Assembly (NCBI RefSeq): GCF_001908025.1
Contig: NZ_MQMG01000019.1
Location: forward strand, 1 to 54,824
From: Geobacillus proteiniphilus
Lineage (GTDB): Bacteria > Bacillota > Bacilli > Bacillales > Anoxybacillaceae
DNA length: 54,824 bases
Reading direction: 5' to 3'
The number at the start of each line of letters is the position of its first letter. Positions within the stretch are counted from its first letter, which is position 1. The translations under genes and the position numbers were made by a program. The notes below the pieces were generated by a model. That model was given only the letters and a program-made list of their open reading frames with translations. It did no database searches and was not told where the DNA came from. This document shows positions 43,641-53,861 of the stretch, piece by piece.

Positions 43641-45511
43641 CAGGCGTTCGCCCCCTTCTTCTCAAGTTCAAGCACTTCTTCTTTATGGATGTGGAAACCG
43701 TGATCATCGATCACTGAACGCAAGAACATCGAACCGAACGTAATGAGCAGCCCGAGAATGCCGACCGGCAAGCCCCATCCAGCATCGTTATGATACGTAA
43801 AGCCGAAGGCGGCGACAAACAGGCCGAACGAAATAATAAACGGCAGGAATGACGAGTTCGGCATATGAATGTCGCCAAGCGGCTCCGCCGGCGTCAATTC
43901 TTTTTTGCCTTCCATTTTTTCAAGCCAGAAGGCGTCCAAGCCGCGGACAAGCGGGGTTTGCGCAAAGTTGTACACCGGCGGCGGCGAAGCGATCGCCCAT
44001 TCGAGCGTGCGGCCGTCGCCCCAGGCATCGCCTGGCACTTTTTCCCCTTTTACCGTCGTAATCACAATGTTAATGAGCAAAATGACCGTTGCGATGGCCA
44101 TAAAGAACGCCCCGACCGTGCTGACGAAGTTCCCCGTCTCCCATCCTTGGTTCGGCAAGTACGTGAACACGCGGCGCGGCATCCCCGTCAAACCGAGGAA
44201 GTGCTGAATAAAGAACGTCAAATGGAAGCCGATAAAGAACAACCAGAATGTAATTTTGCCAAGCGTTTCGTTCAACATGCGGCCAAACATTTTCGGCCAC
44301 CAGTAATGCGTGCCGGCAAGCAGAGCGAACACAACCCCGCCGACAATGACGTAATGGAAGTGAGCGACGACGAAATAGCTGTCATGGTATTGGTAATCCG
44401 CTGCAGCCGCCGACAGCATAACCCCGGTCACCCCGCCCATGACGAACGACGGAATGAAGGCGACCGCATAATACATCGGCGTCGTAAACTTGATGCTTCC
44501 GCCCCACATGGTAAACAACCAGTTGAAAATTTTGACTCCTGTCGGAACGGCGATCGCCATCGTCGCAACAGCAAAGATGGCGTTCGCAATCGGTCCCATA
44601 CCAACCGTAAACATATGATGCGCCCATACCATGAACCCGAAAAAGGCAATAAGCACAGTTGCAAACACCATCGACGAATAGCCGAACAGCCGCTTGCGCG
44701 AGAACGTCGCAAAGATTTCCGAGAAAATACCGAACGATGGCAGGATTAAAATATATACTTCCGGATGACCAAACACCCAGAACAAGTGCTCCCAAATGAT
44801 CGTGTTGCCGCCGGCAGCCGGATTAAAGAAGTTGCCGCCAAACAATCGATCCATCATCATGAAAATCAAGCCGACCGTCAACGGCGGAAACGCAAACAAG
44901 ATGAGCGCCGATGTCACAAACGTCGCCCAAGTGAACATCGGCATGCGCATAAATGTCATGCCCGGAGCGCGCATGTTGATGATCGTCACAAGAAAGTTAA
45001 TGGCACCCATGATCGTTCCGAAGCCGGAAATTTGCAAGCCAAGCGTATAGAAATCAATGCCATGATGGGCTTTTGAATCAAGCGCCAACGACGCATACGA
45101 CGTCCACCCAGCATCAGGCGCGCCGCCTAAAAACCACGAACAGTTTAAAAACAGCCCGCCAAAGAAAAACATCCAAAACCCAAGCGCGTTCAAAAACGGG
45201 AACGCGACGTCGCGCGCGCCGATCTGCAGCGGCACGACCGCGTTCATAAACGCGAAAAGAAGCGGCATCGCAGCCAAGAAAATCATCGTCGTCCCGTGCA
45301 TCGTCAGCACTTCATTGTACAGCCCGCCGACAAGAAAATCATTGTTTGGCTTCACGAGCTGAATGCGGATGAGCAACGCCTCGAGACCGCCGAGCAAGAA
45401 GAAAAACCCGCCAGCAATTAAGTACAAATGGGCGATTTTTTTATGGTCGACCGTCGTCAGGTAATCCCATAAAACGGCGCCAACACCCTTTTTGCGAGCG
45501 ATCGTACTCAC
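43640..45511 (-). CDS. ctaD: Cytochrome caa3 oxidase subunit I
   Basis: Catalytic subunit carrying heme a and the heme a3-CuB centre; reduces oxygen and pumps protons. The 623-residue product has about 14 membrane segments. It includes the CuB ligand and tyrosine crosslink motif FGHPEVYILILP, the VWAHHMF histidine pair and HFHYVIVGG for the heme a3/a ligands. The C-terminal extension fits Bacillus CtaD. The GTG at 45511 follows GGGAGG at 8 bases. Confidence 0.98.
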   Translation of the reverse strand: MSTIARKKGVGAVLWDYLTTVDHKKIAHLYLIAGGFFFLLGGLEALLIRIQLVKPNNDFLVGGLYNEVLTMHGTTMIFLAAMPLLFAFMNAVVPLQIGARDVAFPFLNALGFWMFFFGGLFLNCSWFLGGAPDAGWTSYASLALDSKAHHGIDFYTLGLQISGFGTIMGAINFLVTIINMRAPGMTFMRMPMFTWATFVTSALILFAFPPLTVGLIFMMMDRLFGGNFFNPAAGGNTIIWEHLFWVFGHPEVYILILPSFGIFSEIFATFSRKRLFGYSSMVFATVLIAFFGFMVWAHHMFTVGMGPIANAIFAVATMAIAVPTGVKIFNWLFTMWGGSIKFTTPMYYAVAFIPSFVMGGVTGVMLSAAAADYQYHDSYFVVAHFHYVIVGGVVFALLAGTHYWWPKMFGRMLNETLGKITFWLFFIGFHLTFFIQHFLGLTGMPRRVFTYLPNQGWETGNFVSTVGAFFMAIATVILLINIVITTVKGEKVPGDAWGDGRTLEWAIASPPPVYNFAQTPLVRGLDAFWLEKMEGKKELTPAEPLGDIHMPNSSFLPFIISFGLFVAAFGFTYHNDAGWGLPVGILGLLITFGSMFLRSVIDDHGFHIHKEEVLELEKKGANA

Positions 45512-45533
45512 AGTGAAACCTCCCTTTTATGCC

Positions 45534-46607
45534 TTATTCCACTTTTAAGCTCATCAAATATTTCGCCAATGCATCAATTTGTTCTTCTGACAGTTTGCCA
45601 TATGTACCTGTCATTTTATTTCCAGGTTTGACGCTTTCAGGATCTCTAAGCCATTTTTTCAAGTTTTCTTCATTATGCTCCAAAATGCCGGCAATCCGTT
45701 GGCGATCGCCAAAGTTCGCCAAGTTCGGCGCCGTACGCGCTTGCTCCGGACGCTTGTCGAGCGGTGTTACCGCATGGCAGCCAATACAGCTTTTGTTGAA
45801 AATGGCTTCCCCTTGTTTGGCGACCGGATCGGTGACAACCGGTTTTTTCGCGTTTTGCATCTTTTTCACCCACGCGTCAAACTGATCACGCGGCAGCGGC
45901 CGAACTTTAAAGTCCATCAATGCATGCGATGGACCGCAAAGCTCCGCACATTTGCCGTAAAAGACGCCGCCGGCTTTATCGGTCGCTTTTTGGTCAAAAA
46001 CAAGCCAAAATTGGTTTTTGTTATCGGTGTTCGTATCCATTTTGCCGCCGACCGCCGGAATCCAGAACGAGTGTTTGACATCCGACGCGATCAAGTTGAA
46101 ATACACTTTTTCATTCGTCGGCACAACCAAATCTTGACTTGTAATAATGCCGTAGTCCGGATATTCAAACTCCCACCAGTACAAGTTGGCGCGCACATTG
46201 ACAACGACCGTGCCTTTTTTATCGCGGTCTTTGTCATTCATCGCCTTCACATCAGCCAGTTTAAACGTTGTCAATACCGTCGGAACGGCTAAAATGAGCA
46301 AGAGGATGATCGGAATGACAGTCCAGATAATTTCCAGCTTATGGCTCCCTTCCACTTGCTTCGGGATTTTATTTTCTTCCCCCTTGCGCCGCCGGAAGCG
46401 GATGACAACGTAAACAAAGATAATCGCTACGACGACAATGACGAGCACCATGATCGATGTGCTCAACAGCATGAGCGAATACTGCATGTCCGCTACTTCA
46501 CCGGCTGGCTGGAGCGTCGATAAAAACGGCTTGCCGCAGCCGGCGAGCAGCAGCGCCATCATCCCGAACAGGGAAAATAAGCGCCAGTTACGCAGCCCTT
46601 TCTTCAT
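45534..46607 (-). CDS. ctaC: Cytochrome caa3 oxidase subunit II with fused cytochrome c
   Basis: Electron-entry subunit. The 357-residue lipoprotein has a signal ending LLLAGC (lipidated Cys24), two membrane segments (about 45-65 and 88-108) and a cupredoxin domain. Its CuA site includes HSFW, CAELCGPSHALM, while the C-terminal cytochrome c domain has the heme site CIGCH and the later methionine in GNKMTGTYG. The fused cytochrome c marks the caa3 type. The upstream gap holds a hairpin and a ResD-like box. Confidence 0.97.
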   Translation of the reverse strand: MKKGLRNWRLFSLFGMMALLLAGCGKPFLSTLQPAGEVADMQYSLMLLSTSIMVLVIVVVAIIFVYVVIRFRRRKGEENKIPKQVEGSHKLEIIWTVIPIILLLILAVPTVLTTFKLADVKAMNDKDRDKKGTVVVNVRANLYWWEFEYPDYGIITSQDLVVPTNEKVYFNLIASDVKHSFWIPAVGGKMDTNTDNKNQFWLVFDQKATDKAGGVFYGKCAELCGPSHALMDFKVRPLPRDQFDAWVKKMQNAKKPVVTDPVAKQGEAIFNKSCIGCHAVTPLDKRPEQARTAPNLANFGDRQRIAGILEHNEENLKKWLRDPESVKPGNKMTGTYGKLSEEQIDALAKYLMSLKVE

Positions 46608-46650
46608 AGCCTAATCAAACCCCTCTTTCTTTGATGGATAAATGTATATA

Positions 46651-46673
46651 AATTCTTTCACAAAGAAAGAATT
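46651..46673 (-). promoter_or_regulatory. Hairpin and ResD-like box between ctaB and ctaC
   Basis: AATTCTTTC (46651-46659) and GAAAGAATT (46665-46673) form a perfect 9-bp stem with a five-base loop. On the minus strand it covers TTTGTGAAA (46656-46664), which is close to the reported ResD consensus TTTGTGAAT. It is followed by TATATACATT rather than a U-run, so it could be a regulator site, a processing hairpin, or a weak -10 region for ctaC. Confidence 0.45.
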
Positions 46674-46683
46674 TTACCTTAAT

Positions 46684-47613
46684 TCACCAAAGCGTAGCGA
46701 TGACCATCGCCACGAACAAAATCGTCAAGTAGTTGAGCGAATAGACGAACATCCACTTCGCCCATTTGATGTCATCTTTCATTTTCAAGCCCGCCAATCC
46801 CAACAGCAACCAGCCGACATTGAGCAGCGTGGCCACCGTTAAAAACGGCACGCCGAGCGAGAACAAGTAAAACGGCAACGGCAACAAACACGCCACCCAA
46901 ACGATGATTTGCCGCTTCGTCATGGCAAACCCGTGGACGACCGGCAACATCGGAATGCCGGCAGCGCGGTATTCTTCGCATCGCTTCATCGCCAACGCCA
47001 AAAAGTGCGGCGGCTGCCATAAAAACATGATTAAAAACAGGATGAGCGGAACAATATGGAAATCCGGATCGACCGCCGTCCAGCCGATTACCGGCGGCAC
47101 AGCGCCGGAAATGCTGCCGACAACGGTGTTGATCGTGTAATGGCGCTTCGTCCAAAGCGTGTATAAGAAGACGTATGTCACCACACCGATCAATCCAACG
47201 ACCGCAGCCGTAACCGTTGTCATAAGCAAGCTCATCTCACCGATCACGACAAGCGCCGCCCCAAGCCAAAGCACCCGCCGTGGATCCATCGTCCCCGTGA
47301 CGGTCGGGCGCGCTTTCGTCCGCTCCATATACCGGTCGATGTCACGGTCAATGAAGTTGTTGATGCTGCACGAACCGGCGATGACAAGCGCCGCTCCGAA
47401 CAGCGTGAAAAAGACAAGATGCAAGTTCTCCAAAAAATGTTCCCCAGTAAAATAAAACGCCAGCCACATTCCGGCGAATGTTGTAATCAAATTGGAATTG
47501 ACAATTCCGATTTTCACAACAGACGACCATTCTTTCCAAAGCGCCTTGACGCCAGCCTGCGGACGATGCCCCGCATCGGCCGCGGCTTGATGCACCGCTT
47601 TCAAATCAGCCAT
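46684..47613 (-). CDS. ctaB: Protoheme IX farnesyltransferase (heme O synthase)
   Basis: Adds a farnesyl chain to heme B, giving heme O. The 309-residue product has nine membrane segments and both aspartate-rich UbiA motifs, [15 protein letters not shown] (about 107-121) and the second, weaker one, [15 protein letters not shown], after it. ATG 47613 follows GGAGG. It opens the ctaB-C-D-E-F run and is divergent from ctaA, the next enzyme in the pathway. Confidence 0.96.
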   Translation of the reverse strand: MADLKAVHQAAADAGHRPQAGVKALWKEWSSVVKIGIVNSNLITTFAGMWLAFYFTGEHFLENLHLVFFTLFGAALVIAGSCSINNFIDRDIDRYMERTKARPTVTGTMDPRRVLWLGAALVVIGEMSLLMTTVTAAVVGLIGVVTYVFLYTLWTKRHYTINTVVGSISGAVPPVIGWTAVDPDFHIVPLILFLIMFLWQPPHFLALAMKRCEEYRAAGIPMLPVVHGFAMTKRQIIVWVACLLPLPFYLFSLGVPFLTVATLLNVGWLLLGLAGLKMKDDIKWAKWMFVYSLNYLTILFVAMVIATLW

Positions 47614-47870
47614 TTCTCCTGTTCCTCCTCGCTGCGCCGCCCCATCCTATAGACAGCGCCATCATAGTGCCTGAAATTCCTTCCAATGAGAAATAACAAA
47701 AATGGGCTGTTTTCTCTTTATATTAAATCACATTTTTTTCTCAGCATGTGAACTTTTTTTGAATAATTTGTGTCAAATTTTTGAATCCGCATGCCCAAAA
47801 CGGCTCATTCGCTTGTCCCATTAATATTTCTAGCAAACTTAATCGACTTATTCAATATGCAAACGTCATT

Positions 47871-47899
47871 TTGTGTTTCCCGACGCCATCGTGTAAAAT
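47871..47899 (+). promoter_or_regulatory. Possible promoter of ctaA with nearby ResD-like boxes
   Basis: TTGTGT (47871-47876) and TAAAAT (47894-47899) are 17 bases apart, 95 bases before the ctaA start. TTTGTGTTT (47870-47878) overlaps the -35 and TTTGTGTCA (47767-47775) lies further upstream; both resemble the ResD consensus TTTGTGAAT. ResD control of ctaA is known in B. subtilis. The rest of the 380-base ctaA-ctaB gap is AT-rich, presumably with the ctaB promoter too, but I could not fix its boxes. Confidence 0.4.
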
Positions 47900-47994
47900 A
47901 GACTTGGCTTGGCAACACGGTTGGCTGCAATAAAATCCATCACTTTACTAATATGGACAAAATCACAATTTCTCAATACAAGAAGGTGAAGATT

Positions 47995-48948
47995 TTGCAA
48001 CGTTCACTGAAATGGTTTGCCTCGGCAACCACGTTGGCGATGCTGTTTGTCCTGATCGGCGGGGCGCTCGTGACAAAAACCGGCTCCGGCATGGGGTGCG
48101 GCCGATCATGGCCGCTGTGCAACGGCCAATGGGTGCCGGATCACATTACGCCCGAGCTCATCATCGAGCTGAGCCATCGACTCGTTTCCGGCCTTGCCGG
48201 CATCATGGTGCTCATCCTTTCCATCTGGGCGTGGCGAGCCATTGGCCATGTGCGGGAGACGAAATTTTTAGCTGTCATATCGTTCGTCTTTCTCGTCTTG
48301 CAAGGGCTGATCGGCGCCGCCGCGGTCGTGTGGGGGCAGTCCGATTTCGTCCTCGCCTTGCATTTTGGCATTTCGCTCATTTCGTTTGCCGCTGTGCTGC
48401 TGTTGACGCTATTGATTTTTGAAATCGACAAAACGTTTTCCGCCGCTTCGCTTTCCCTTGACGGCAAAATGCAGTTTCATATTTACGGCATCACCATATA
48501 CTCGTACATCGTCGTCTACACCGGGGCGCTCGTGCGCCATACGAACGCCAGCCTCGCCTGTCCGAGCTGGCCGCTTTGCGCGAAAACGCGCCTCCTCCCG
48601 GTTCAGTTTCATGAATGGGTGCAGATGGGCCATCGATTGGCGGCTGCTGTCATCATCATTTGGATCGCCGCCGCCGCGATACATGCCGTCCGCCATTACC
48701 GCCGGCAGCCGGTCATCTACTACGGATGGCTCATCGCCCTTTTTCTCGTGCTCGCGCAAATGACGACTGGAGCGCTTGTCGTTTTTACGCAGCTGAATTT
48801 ATACATTGCCTTGGCGCACGCCTTTTTCATTTCCTGCCTGTTCGGTGTGCTCAGCTATTTATTGCTTTTGGCGCTCCGCACCCGCCGCGCGCCGGTAAAA
48901 GCCGCCGGCCATTCAGCTGGGGAAGCGGCGCCGGCCACGTTGAAATGA
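47995..48948 (+). CDS. ctaA: Heme A synthase
   Basis: Oxidises heme O to heme A in the membrane. The 317-residue product has eight membrane segments and the four conserved heme-ligand histidines in [25 protein letters not shown] and ALAHAFFIS. It keeps cysteine pairs [10 protein letters not shown] and CPSWPLC of the Bacillus-type CtaA. TTG 47995 is chosen because AAGGTG lies 6 bases upstream and the product then starts like the family; the ATG 42 bases earlier has no ribosome site. Confidence 0.95.
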   Translation: MQRSLKWFASATTLAMLFVLIGGALVTKTGSGMGCGRSWPLCNGQWVPDHITPELIIELSHRLVSGLAGIMVLILSIWAWRAIGHVRETKFLAVISFVFLVLQGLIGAAAVVWGQSDFVLALHFGISLISFAAVLLLTLLIFEIDKTFSAASLSLDGKMQFHIYGITIYSYIVVYTGALVRHTNASLACPSWPLCAKTRLLPVQFHEWVQMGHRLAAAVIIIWIAAAAIHAVRHYRRQPVIYYGWLIALFLVLAQMTTGALVVFTQLNLYIALAHAFFISCLFGVLSYLLLLALRTRRAPVKAAGHSAGEAAPATLK

Positions 48949-48972
48949 CGGCCATCCGTCCGCAAACAAACA

Positions 48973-49004
48973 GGGATGCCCGCAAACTTGGGCATCCCTT
49001 TTTT
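48973..49004 (+). terminator. Intrinsic terminator of ctaA
   Basis: GGGATGCCC (48973-48981) and GGGCATCCC (48990-48998) form a perfect 9-bp stem, followed by TTTTTT. It sits between convergent ctaA and pyc. On the minus strand the tail is TGTTTGTTTG, so it may also slow the pyc transcript. Confidence 0.9.
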
Positions 49005-49021
49005 GTGCGGTATAGACCGTT

Positions 49022-52000
49022 TCATTTGGACAGCTCGATCAGCAGATCGCCCGCTTGAATGGCGTCGCCGCTTTTGACGTAAATGTCTTTGACAATGCCG
49101 GCAAACGGCGCCTGCACCGTTGTTTCCATCTTCATCGCTTCCGTAACCATCAAATGGTCGCCTTTGTCAACTTTTTCTCCTTTCTCCACGAGCACTTTCA
49201 CCACCGTGCCCGGCATCGTCGCCGCAATGTGGTTCGGGTTCGTCCGGTCAGCCTTGATGCGCTCAGCGACAGCCGCTTTGATGCTTTCATCGCGGATGAT
49301 GACTTCGCGCGGCTGGCCGTTCAGCTCAAAGTAGACGACGCGTGTACCGTCCGCCTGCGGCTGGCCGATCGACACAAGCTTGACGATGAGCGTTTTTCCG
49401 CGCTCGATCTCCACTTCGATCTCCTCGCCAAGGCGCATGCCATACAGGAACGTCGGTGTATCGAGCACCGAAATGTCGCCGTATTTTTCGACCGTTTCGG
49501 CATATTCCAAAAACACTTTCGGATAAAGCGCATAGGCAATGGCGTCAAAGTCGGTCACTTCGCGGCCAAGCTTGTCGTACAGCTCCCGCTTGATTTGCTC
49601 GAAATCGACCGGCTCGAGCAACTCGCCCGGACGAACGGTGATCGGTTCGCGCCCTTTCAAAATAATGCGCTGCAACTCTTTCGGGAACCCGCCATGCGGC
49701 TGGCCTAAATAGCCTTCGAAAAACTCCACGACCGAGTCCGGGAAATTGAGCGTTTCACCGCGTTCAAAAATGTCTTGCTCCGTCAAATTGTTTTGCACCA
49801 TGTAAAGCGCCATGTCGCCGACAACTTTCGATGATGGCGTCACTTTGACGATGTCGCCGAACAAGTCGTTGACGCGGCGGTACATTTCTTTCACTTCATC
49901 CCACCGATCGCCGAGGCCGACCGCTTTTGCCTGCTGCTGCAGGTTGCTGTACTGGCCGCCTGGCATCTCATGCATGTATACTTCCGTATGCGGCGCGTTC
50001 ATGCCGCTTTCAAACTCCTGATAAAATTTGCGCACATCTTCCCAATAGCGGGCCAACTGCTCAAGGCCGTAAATATCGACCTCCGGCGCTCGCTCCGTTC
50101 CTTCAAGTGCATAGTAGAGCGTATTGGCGCTTGGCTGCGACGTCAAGCCGGCCATCGAGCTGACGGCGACATCGACGATATCGACGCCGGCTTCGATCGC
50201 TTTGGCGTACGTGTAAATGCCGTTGCCGCTCGTATCGTGCGTATGCAAATGGATCGGAATGTCGACCGTTTCCTTGAGCGCGGAGATGAGCACGTACGCC
50301 GCCTGCGGCTTCAACAGACCAGCCATATCCTTAATGCCCAAAATGTGCGCTCCGGCTTGCTCGAGCTCTTTCGCCAAGGCTTTGTAATAATCCAAATTGT
50401 ACTTCGGCCGGTTCGGGTCAAAAATATCGCCCGTATAGCAAATAGCCGCCTCGGCGATTTTGCCGCTTTGCCGGACGGCATCGATCGCTACCGTCATCCC
50501 TTTCACCCAGTTTAGGCTGTCGAAAATGCGGAAGACATCAATGCCGGCTTGCGCCGATTTTTCAACGAACTCGCGGATGACGTTGTCGGGATAGTTTTTA
50601 TACCCCACGGCGTTGGCCGAGCGAAGAAGCATCTGGAACAGCACGTTCGGGATGCGCTCGCGCAGCTTCAACAGCCGGTCCCACGGATCTTCTTTCAAAA
50701 AGCGGTACGCCACGTCAAACGTCGCCCCGCCCCACATCTCAAGCGAGAACAAGTTGGGCAGCAAACGCGCCGTCGGCTCAGCGATCCGCAACAAGTCGAT
50801 CGTGCGGACGCGCGTCGCCAACAACGACTGATGGGCGTCACGGAACGTCGTATCGGTCAAGAGCACGCGCGGCTGCTCTTGGATCCAGCGAACAAGCCCT
50901 TCAGGTCCGCGTTCATCCAAAATTTGCTTCGTTCCCGCTGGGATCGGTTCCGTTTGGCTCACCTTCGGCACGCGCGGTTTGTCAAACACTGGCTTTTTCT
51001 TTTTGCCGATGCCAGGGAAGCCGTTGACCGTCACGGTGCCGATGTACGTAAGCATTTTCGTCCCGCGGTCTTTTCGGCGCGGGAATACAAACAATTCCGG
51101 CGTCGTATCGATAAATGACGTATCGTATTCCCCCGACAAAAATTTCGGATGCTGAACGACGTTTTCCAAAAACGGAATGTTCGTTTTAATGCCGCGGATG
51201 CGGAATTCGCGCAAGTTGCGCAGCATTTTTCTTGCCGCCTGTTCAAACGTCAACGCCCATGTCGACACTTTCACGAGCAGCGAATCGTAATACGGCGTAA
51301 TGACCGCCCCTTGGAAGCCATTGCCGGCGTCCAAGCGCACGCCAAAACCGCCGCCGGAACGGTACGCCATAATTTTTCCCGTATCCGGCATAAAGTTGTT
51401 GAGCGGGTCTTCCGTCGTCACCCGCGACTGAATGGCGTAGCCGTTGATGCGGATGTCCTCCTGCTTTGGAATGCCGACTTCCGGGCTGTGGAGCGAAAAT
51501 CCGTCGGCGATTAAAATTTGCGACTGGACGATGTCAATCCCGGTGATCATTTCGGTGATCGTATGCTCAACTTGAATGCGCGGATTGACTTCGATGAAAT
51601 AAAACTCATCCCCGGAGACGAGAAACTCAACCGTGCCAGCGTTGACGTAGCCGACGCTTCTCATGAGCCGGACCGCCGCCTCGCAAATGCGCTCGCGCAG
51701 CTCGTCCGACAACGAGACGCTCGGCGCGACTTCAACAACTTTTTGATGGCGGCGCTGCACCGAGCAATCTCGTTCATACAAATGGACGATGTTTCCTTCA
51801 TGGTCGCCCAAAATTTGCACTTCGATATGCTTCGGCTTTTCGATCAGCTTTTCGACATAGACATCGTCGCTGCCAAACGCCGCTTTCGCTTCCGACTTGG
51901 CGCGCTCGAACGCTTCTTTCACTTCCGACTTCGAGCGGACGATGCGCATGCCGCGGCCGCCGCCGCCCAGCGCCGCCTTGATAATGATCGGATAACCGTG

Positions 52001-52468
52001 CGTTTCGGCAAAGCGGACGACCTCTTCAAGGCCGCTGACCGGACCGTCGCTGCCCGGAATGACGGGAATGCCCGCCTTCATGGCCGCATGGCGCGCTTTC
52101 ACTTTATCGCCGAACATATCCAAATGGTCTTCGTTCGGACCGATGAAAATGATCCCCTCTTCGCGGCACCGTTTGGCAAATTGGATGTTTTCCGACAAAA
52201 ACCCATATCCCGGGTGGATGGCATCGACATCGTGGGCTTTGGCGATCTCAATGATGCCTTCGATGTCCAAGTAGGCTTCGATCGGCTTTTTCCCCTCACC
52301 GACCAAATACGCCTCATCCGCTTTATAGCGGTGATACGAGCCGGCATCTTCCTTTGAGTAAATCGCCACCGTACGGATGTCAAGCTCTGTGCAGGCGCGG
52401 AAGACGCGAATGGCGATCTCCCCGCGGTTGGCTACTAGCACTTTGCGAATTCGTCTTGTCCTCATCAT
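49022..52468 (-). CDS. pyc: Pyruvate carboxylase
   Basis: Biotin enzyme that makes oxaloacetate from pyruvate, bicarbonate and ATP, refilling the TCA cycle. The 1148-residue product is a full single-chain type. The biotin carboxylase domain (about 1-460) has the ATP-grasp loop GGGGRGMR and EVNPRIQVEHTITE; the carboxyltransferase domain (about 540-800) has LLTDTTFRDAHQSLLATR and the metal histidines in IHLHTHD. The tetramerisation domain and the BCCP domain follow (about 1075-1148), with the biotinyl-lysine at 1113 in EAMKMET. ATG 52468 follows GGAGG. It is next to ftsW and ctaA as in Bacillus. Confidence 0.98.
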   Translation of the reverse strand: MMRTRRIRKVLVANRGEIAIRVFRACTELDIRTVAIYSKEDAGSYHRYKADEAYLVGEGKKPIEAYLDIEGIIEIAKAHDVDAIHPGYGFLSENIQFAKRCREEGIIFIGPNEDHLDMFGDKVKARHAAMKAGIPVIPGSDGPVSGLEEVVRFAETHGYPIIIKAALGGGGRGMRIVRSKSEVKEAFERAKSEAKAAFGSDDVYVEKLIEKPKHIEVQILGDHEGNIVHLYERDCSVQRRHQKVVEVAPSVSLSDELRERICEAAVRLMRSVGYVNAGTVEFLVSGDEFYFIEVNPRIQVEHTITEMITGIDIVQSQILIADGFSLHSPEVGIPKQEDIRINGYAIQSRVTTEDPLNNFMPDTGKIMAYRSGGGFGVRLDAGNGFQGAVITPYYDSLLVKVSTWALTFEQAARKMLRNLREFRIRGIKTNIPFLENVVQHPKFLSGEYDTSFIDTTPELFVFPRRKDRGTKMLTYIGTVTVNGFPGIGKKKKPVFDKPRVPKVSQTEPIPAGTKQILDERGPEGLVRWIQEQPRVLLTDTTFRDAHQSLLATRVRTIDLLRIAEPTARLLPNLFSLEMWGGATFDVAYRFLKEDPWDRLLKLRERIPNVLFQMLLRSANAVGYKNYPDNVIREFVEKSAQAGIDVFRIFDSLNWVKGMTVAIDAVRQSGKIAEAAICYTGDIFDPNRPKYNLDYYKALAKELEQAGAHILGIKDMAGLLKPQAAYVLISALKETVDIPIHLHTHDTSGNGIYTYAKAIEAGVDIVDVAVSSMAGLTSQPSANTLYYALEGTERAPEVDIYGLEQLARYWEDVRKFYQEFESGMNAPHTEVYMHEMPGGQYSNLQQQAKAVGLGDRWDEVKEMYRRVNDLFGDIVKVTPSSKVVGDMALYMVQNNLTEQDIFERGETLNFPDSVVEFFEGYLGQPHGGFPKELQRIILKGREPITVRPGELLEPVDFEQIKRELYDKLGREVTDFDAIAYALYPKVFLEYAETVEKYGDISVLDTPTFLYGMRLGEEIEVEIERGKTLIVKLVSIGQPQADGTRVVYFELNGQPREVIIRDESIKAAVAERIKADRTNPNHIAATMPGTVVKVLVEKGEKVDKGDHLMVTEAMKMETTVQAPFAGIVKDIYVKSGDAIQAGDLLIELSK

Positions 52469-52527
52469 GTCCCTCCTCCTTTATTTAATAAAAGTATAAA
52501 AGTTTTGGCGATTTGTAAATACACTTT

Positions 52528-53739
52528 CTAAAAAGTCAGACCTCTTTTCTGCCCGCTGACCATCGTTTTTTCACCCTTTTTATACCGTTGCTCGTACTTT
52601 GCAAACATGGAAATGTTCACAAGCAGACCGAGCGAAGCCATGGTCAGGACAAGCGACGTTCCCCCATAGCTGACGAGCGGCAGCGGCACCCCTGTAATCG
52701 GAATAAGGCCAACGACCCCACCAACGTTAATGAACGTTTGAAAGCCGATCATGACGGAGATGCCGATCGCAAGCAGGCTCCCAAACGGATCGTGGGAGCG
52801 GCGGGCAATCCAAAGCCCGCGCAGCACAATAAACGAAAGCAACCCGAGCGTAAACGTCACGCCAAACAAACCGAGCTCCTCGGCGATGACCGCCATAATA
52901 AAATCGGTGTGCGACTCCGGCAGGTAGCCGTATTTTTGAATGCCTTTGCCAAGTCCCACACCTTTCAGCCCGCCAAGCCCGATCGCCAAATACGAATTAA
53001 CGAGCTGGTAGCCATCGCCGTTTGCGTATTGAAATGGATCCAAAAAGCTGTAAAGGCGCGACATCCGCTCGGGAGAAAAGATGTGTTTGCCGATCAACGG
53101 AAGCCAAAGCGGCGACGACACCGCCCCAACGAGAATAAAAAAGCATAGCTGCTTTAAGAGTAACATGAGGCGCAACCCAGACGAGACAATGACGCATATG
53201 GCAATGGCAAAAACGATCGCTGCCGTGCCGAAGTCCGGCTGAATGGCGATCAAAAAGCAAATAAAAAGCGTATAATAAATGGGGAACAAATTGCTTTTCA
53301 CCGGCTCGGCCAGCCGCTTCCGCTTGTTGGCGAACGCTGCGGCCAAGTATAAAATCAGGCCGAGCTTCGCGAGCTCCGCCGGTTGGATCGAAAGCGCCCC
53401 GACGCGAAACCAGCTTGTTGCGTTGTTGGCCGTATGGCCGAGAAAGGCGACGGCGATAAGCATCAATGGAGAAGCAAAAAAGACGAGTTTCACCCATCGC
53501 TCCGCCCGCCACACTTTATACGGAATCGCCATCATGATGGCGAACGCGATGAATCCGGCAATCAGCCACAGTTTTTGCCGCTCGTAAAAATAGTCGCTTG
53601 GCACTTCAAAGCGGATGACAGCGGTGACCATGCTCGAGCTGTACACCATAATCAATCCGAACAACGACAGCATGGCGACCGCGGCGATCAGCGGATAATC
53701 GTAGCACTTCAATACTTTTTTCCATAATTGTCGTTCCAT
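52528..53739 (-). CDS. ftsW: SEDS-family septal peptidoglycan polymerase FtsW
   Basis: Glycosyltransferase that polymerises septal peptidoglycan with PBP2B. The 403-residue product has ten membrane segments and the SEDS motifs SWFRVGALSIQPAELAKL, QPDFGTA and PLPLVSYGGTSLVLTM, with a basic C-terminal tail (KYEQRYKKGEK). The position between ylaN and pyc is that of B. subtilis ftsW (ylaO), which separates it from SpoVE at 13392-14492. Confidence 0.95.
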   Translation of the reverse strand: MERQLWKKVLKCYDYPLIAAVAMLSLFGLIMVYSSSMVTAVIRFEVPSDYFYERQKLWLIAGFIAFAIMMAIPYKVWRAERWVKLVFFASPLMLIAVAFLGHTANNATSWFRVGALSIQPAELAKLGLILYLAAAFANKRKRLAEPVKSNLFPIYYTLFICFLIAIQPDFGTAAIVFAIAICVIVSSGLRLMLLLKQLCFFILVGAVSSPLWLPLIGKHIFSPERMSRLYSFLDPFQYANGDGYQLVNSYLAIGLGGLKGVGLGKGIQKYGYLPESHTDFIMAVIAEELGLFGVTFTLGLLSFIVLRGLWIARRSHDPFGSLLAIGISVMIGFQTFINVGGVVGLIPITGVPLPLVSYGGTSLVLTMASLGLLVNISMFAKYEQRYKKGEKTMVSGQKRGLTF

Positions 53740-53811
53740 CGTTCCTCTTCCCTGTGAACATGTATGTACTTAAAATCATTCGCAGCGGCGCGCCGTTTTC
53801 CTGCCGAAAAA

Positions 53812-53849
53812 CAGAAAAACTCAAACGATGGTGTGCCAATCGTTTGAGT
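53812..53849 (-). terminator. Intrinsic terminator of ylaN
   Basis: On the minus strand ACTCAAACGAT (53839-53849 strand) pairs with ATCGTTTGAGT (53819-53829) in an 11-bp stem, followed by TTTTC and then TGTTTTT. It lies about 12 bases past the ylaN stop and ahead of ftsW. Confidence 0.88.
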
Positions 53850-53861
53850 TGCCTTATATTC

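Noticed and set aside
52480-52520. TTTACA and TATACT/TACTTT boxes before pyc
   Set aside because: Spacing is 15 for one pair and the other -10 is weak; the choice cannot be settled by eye.
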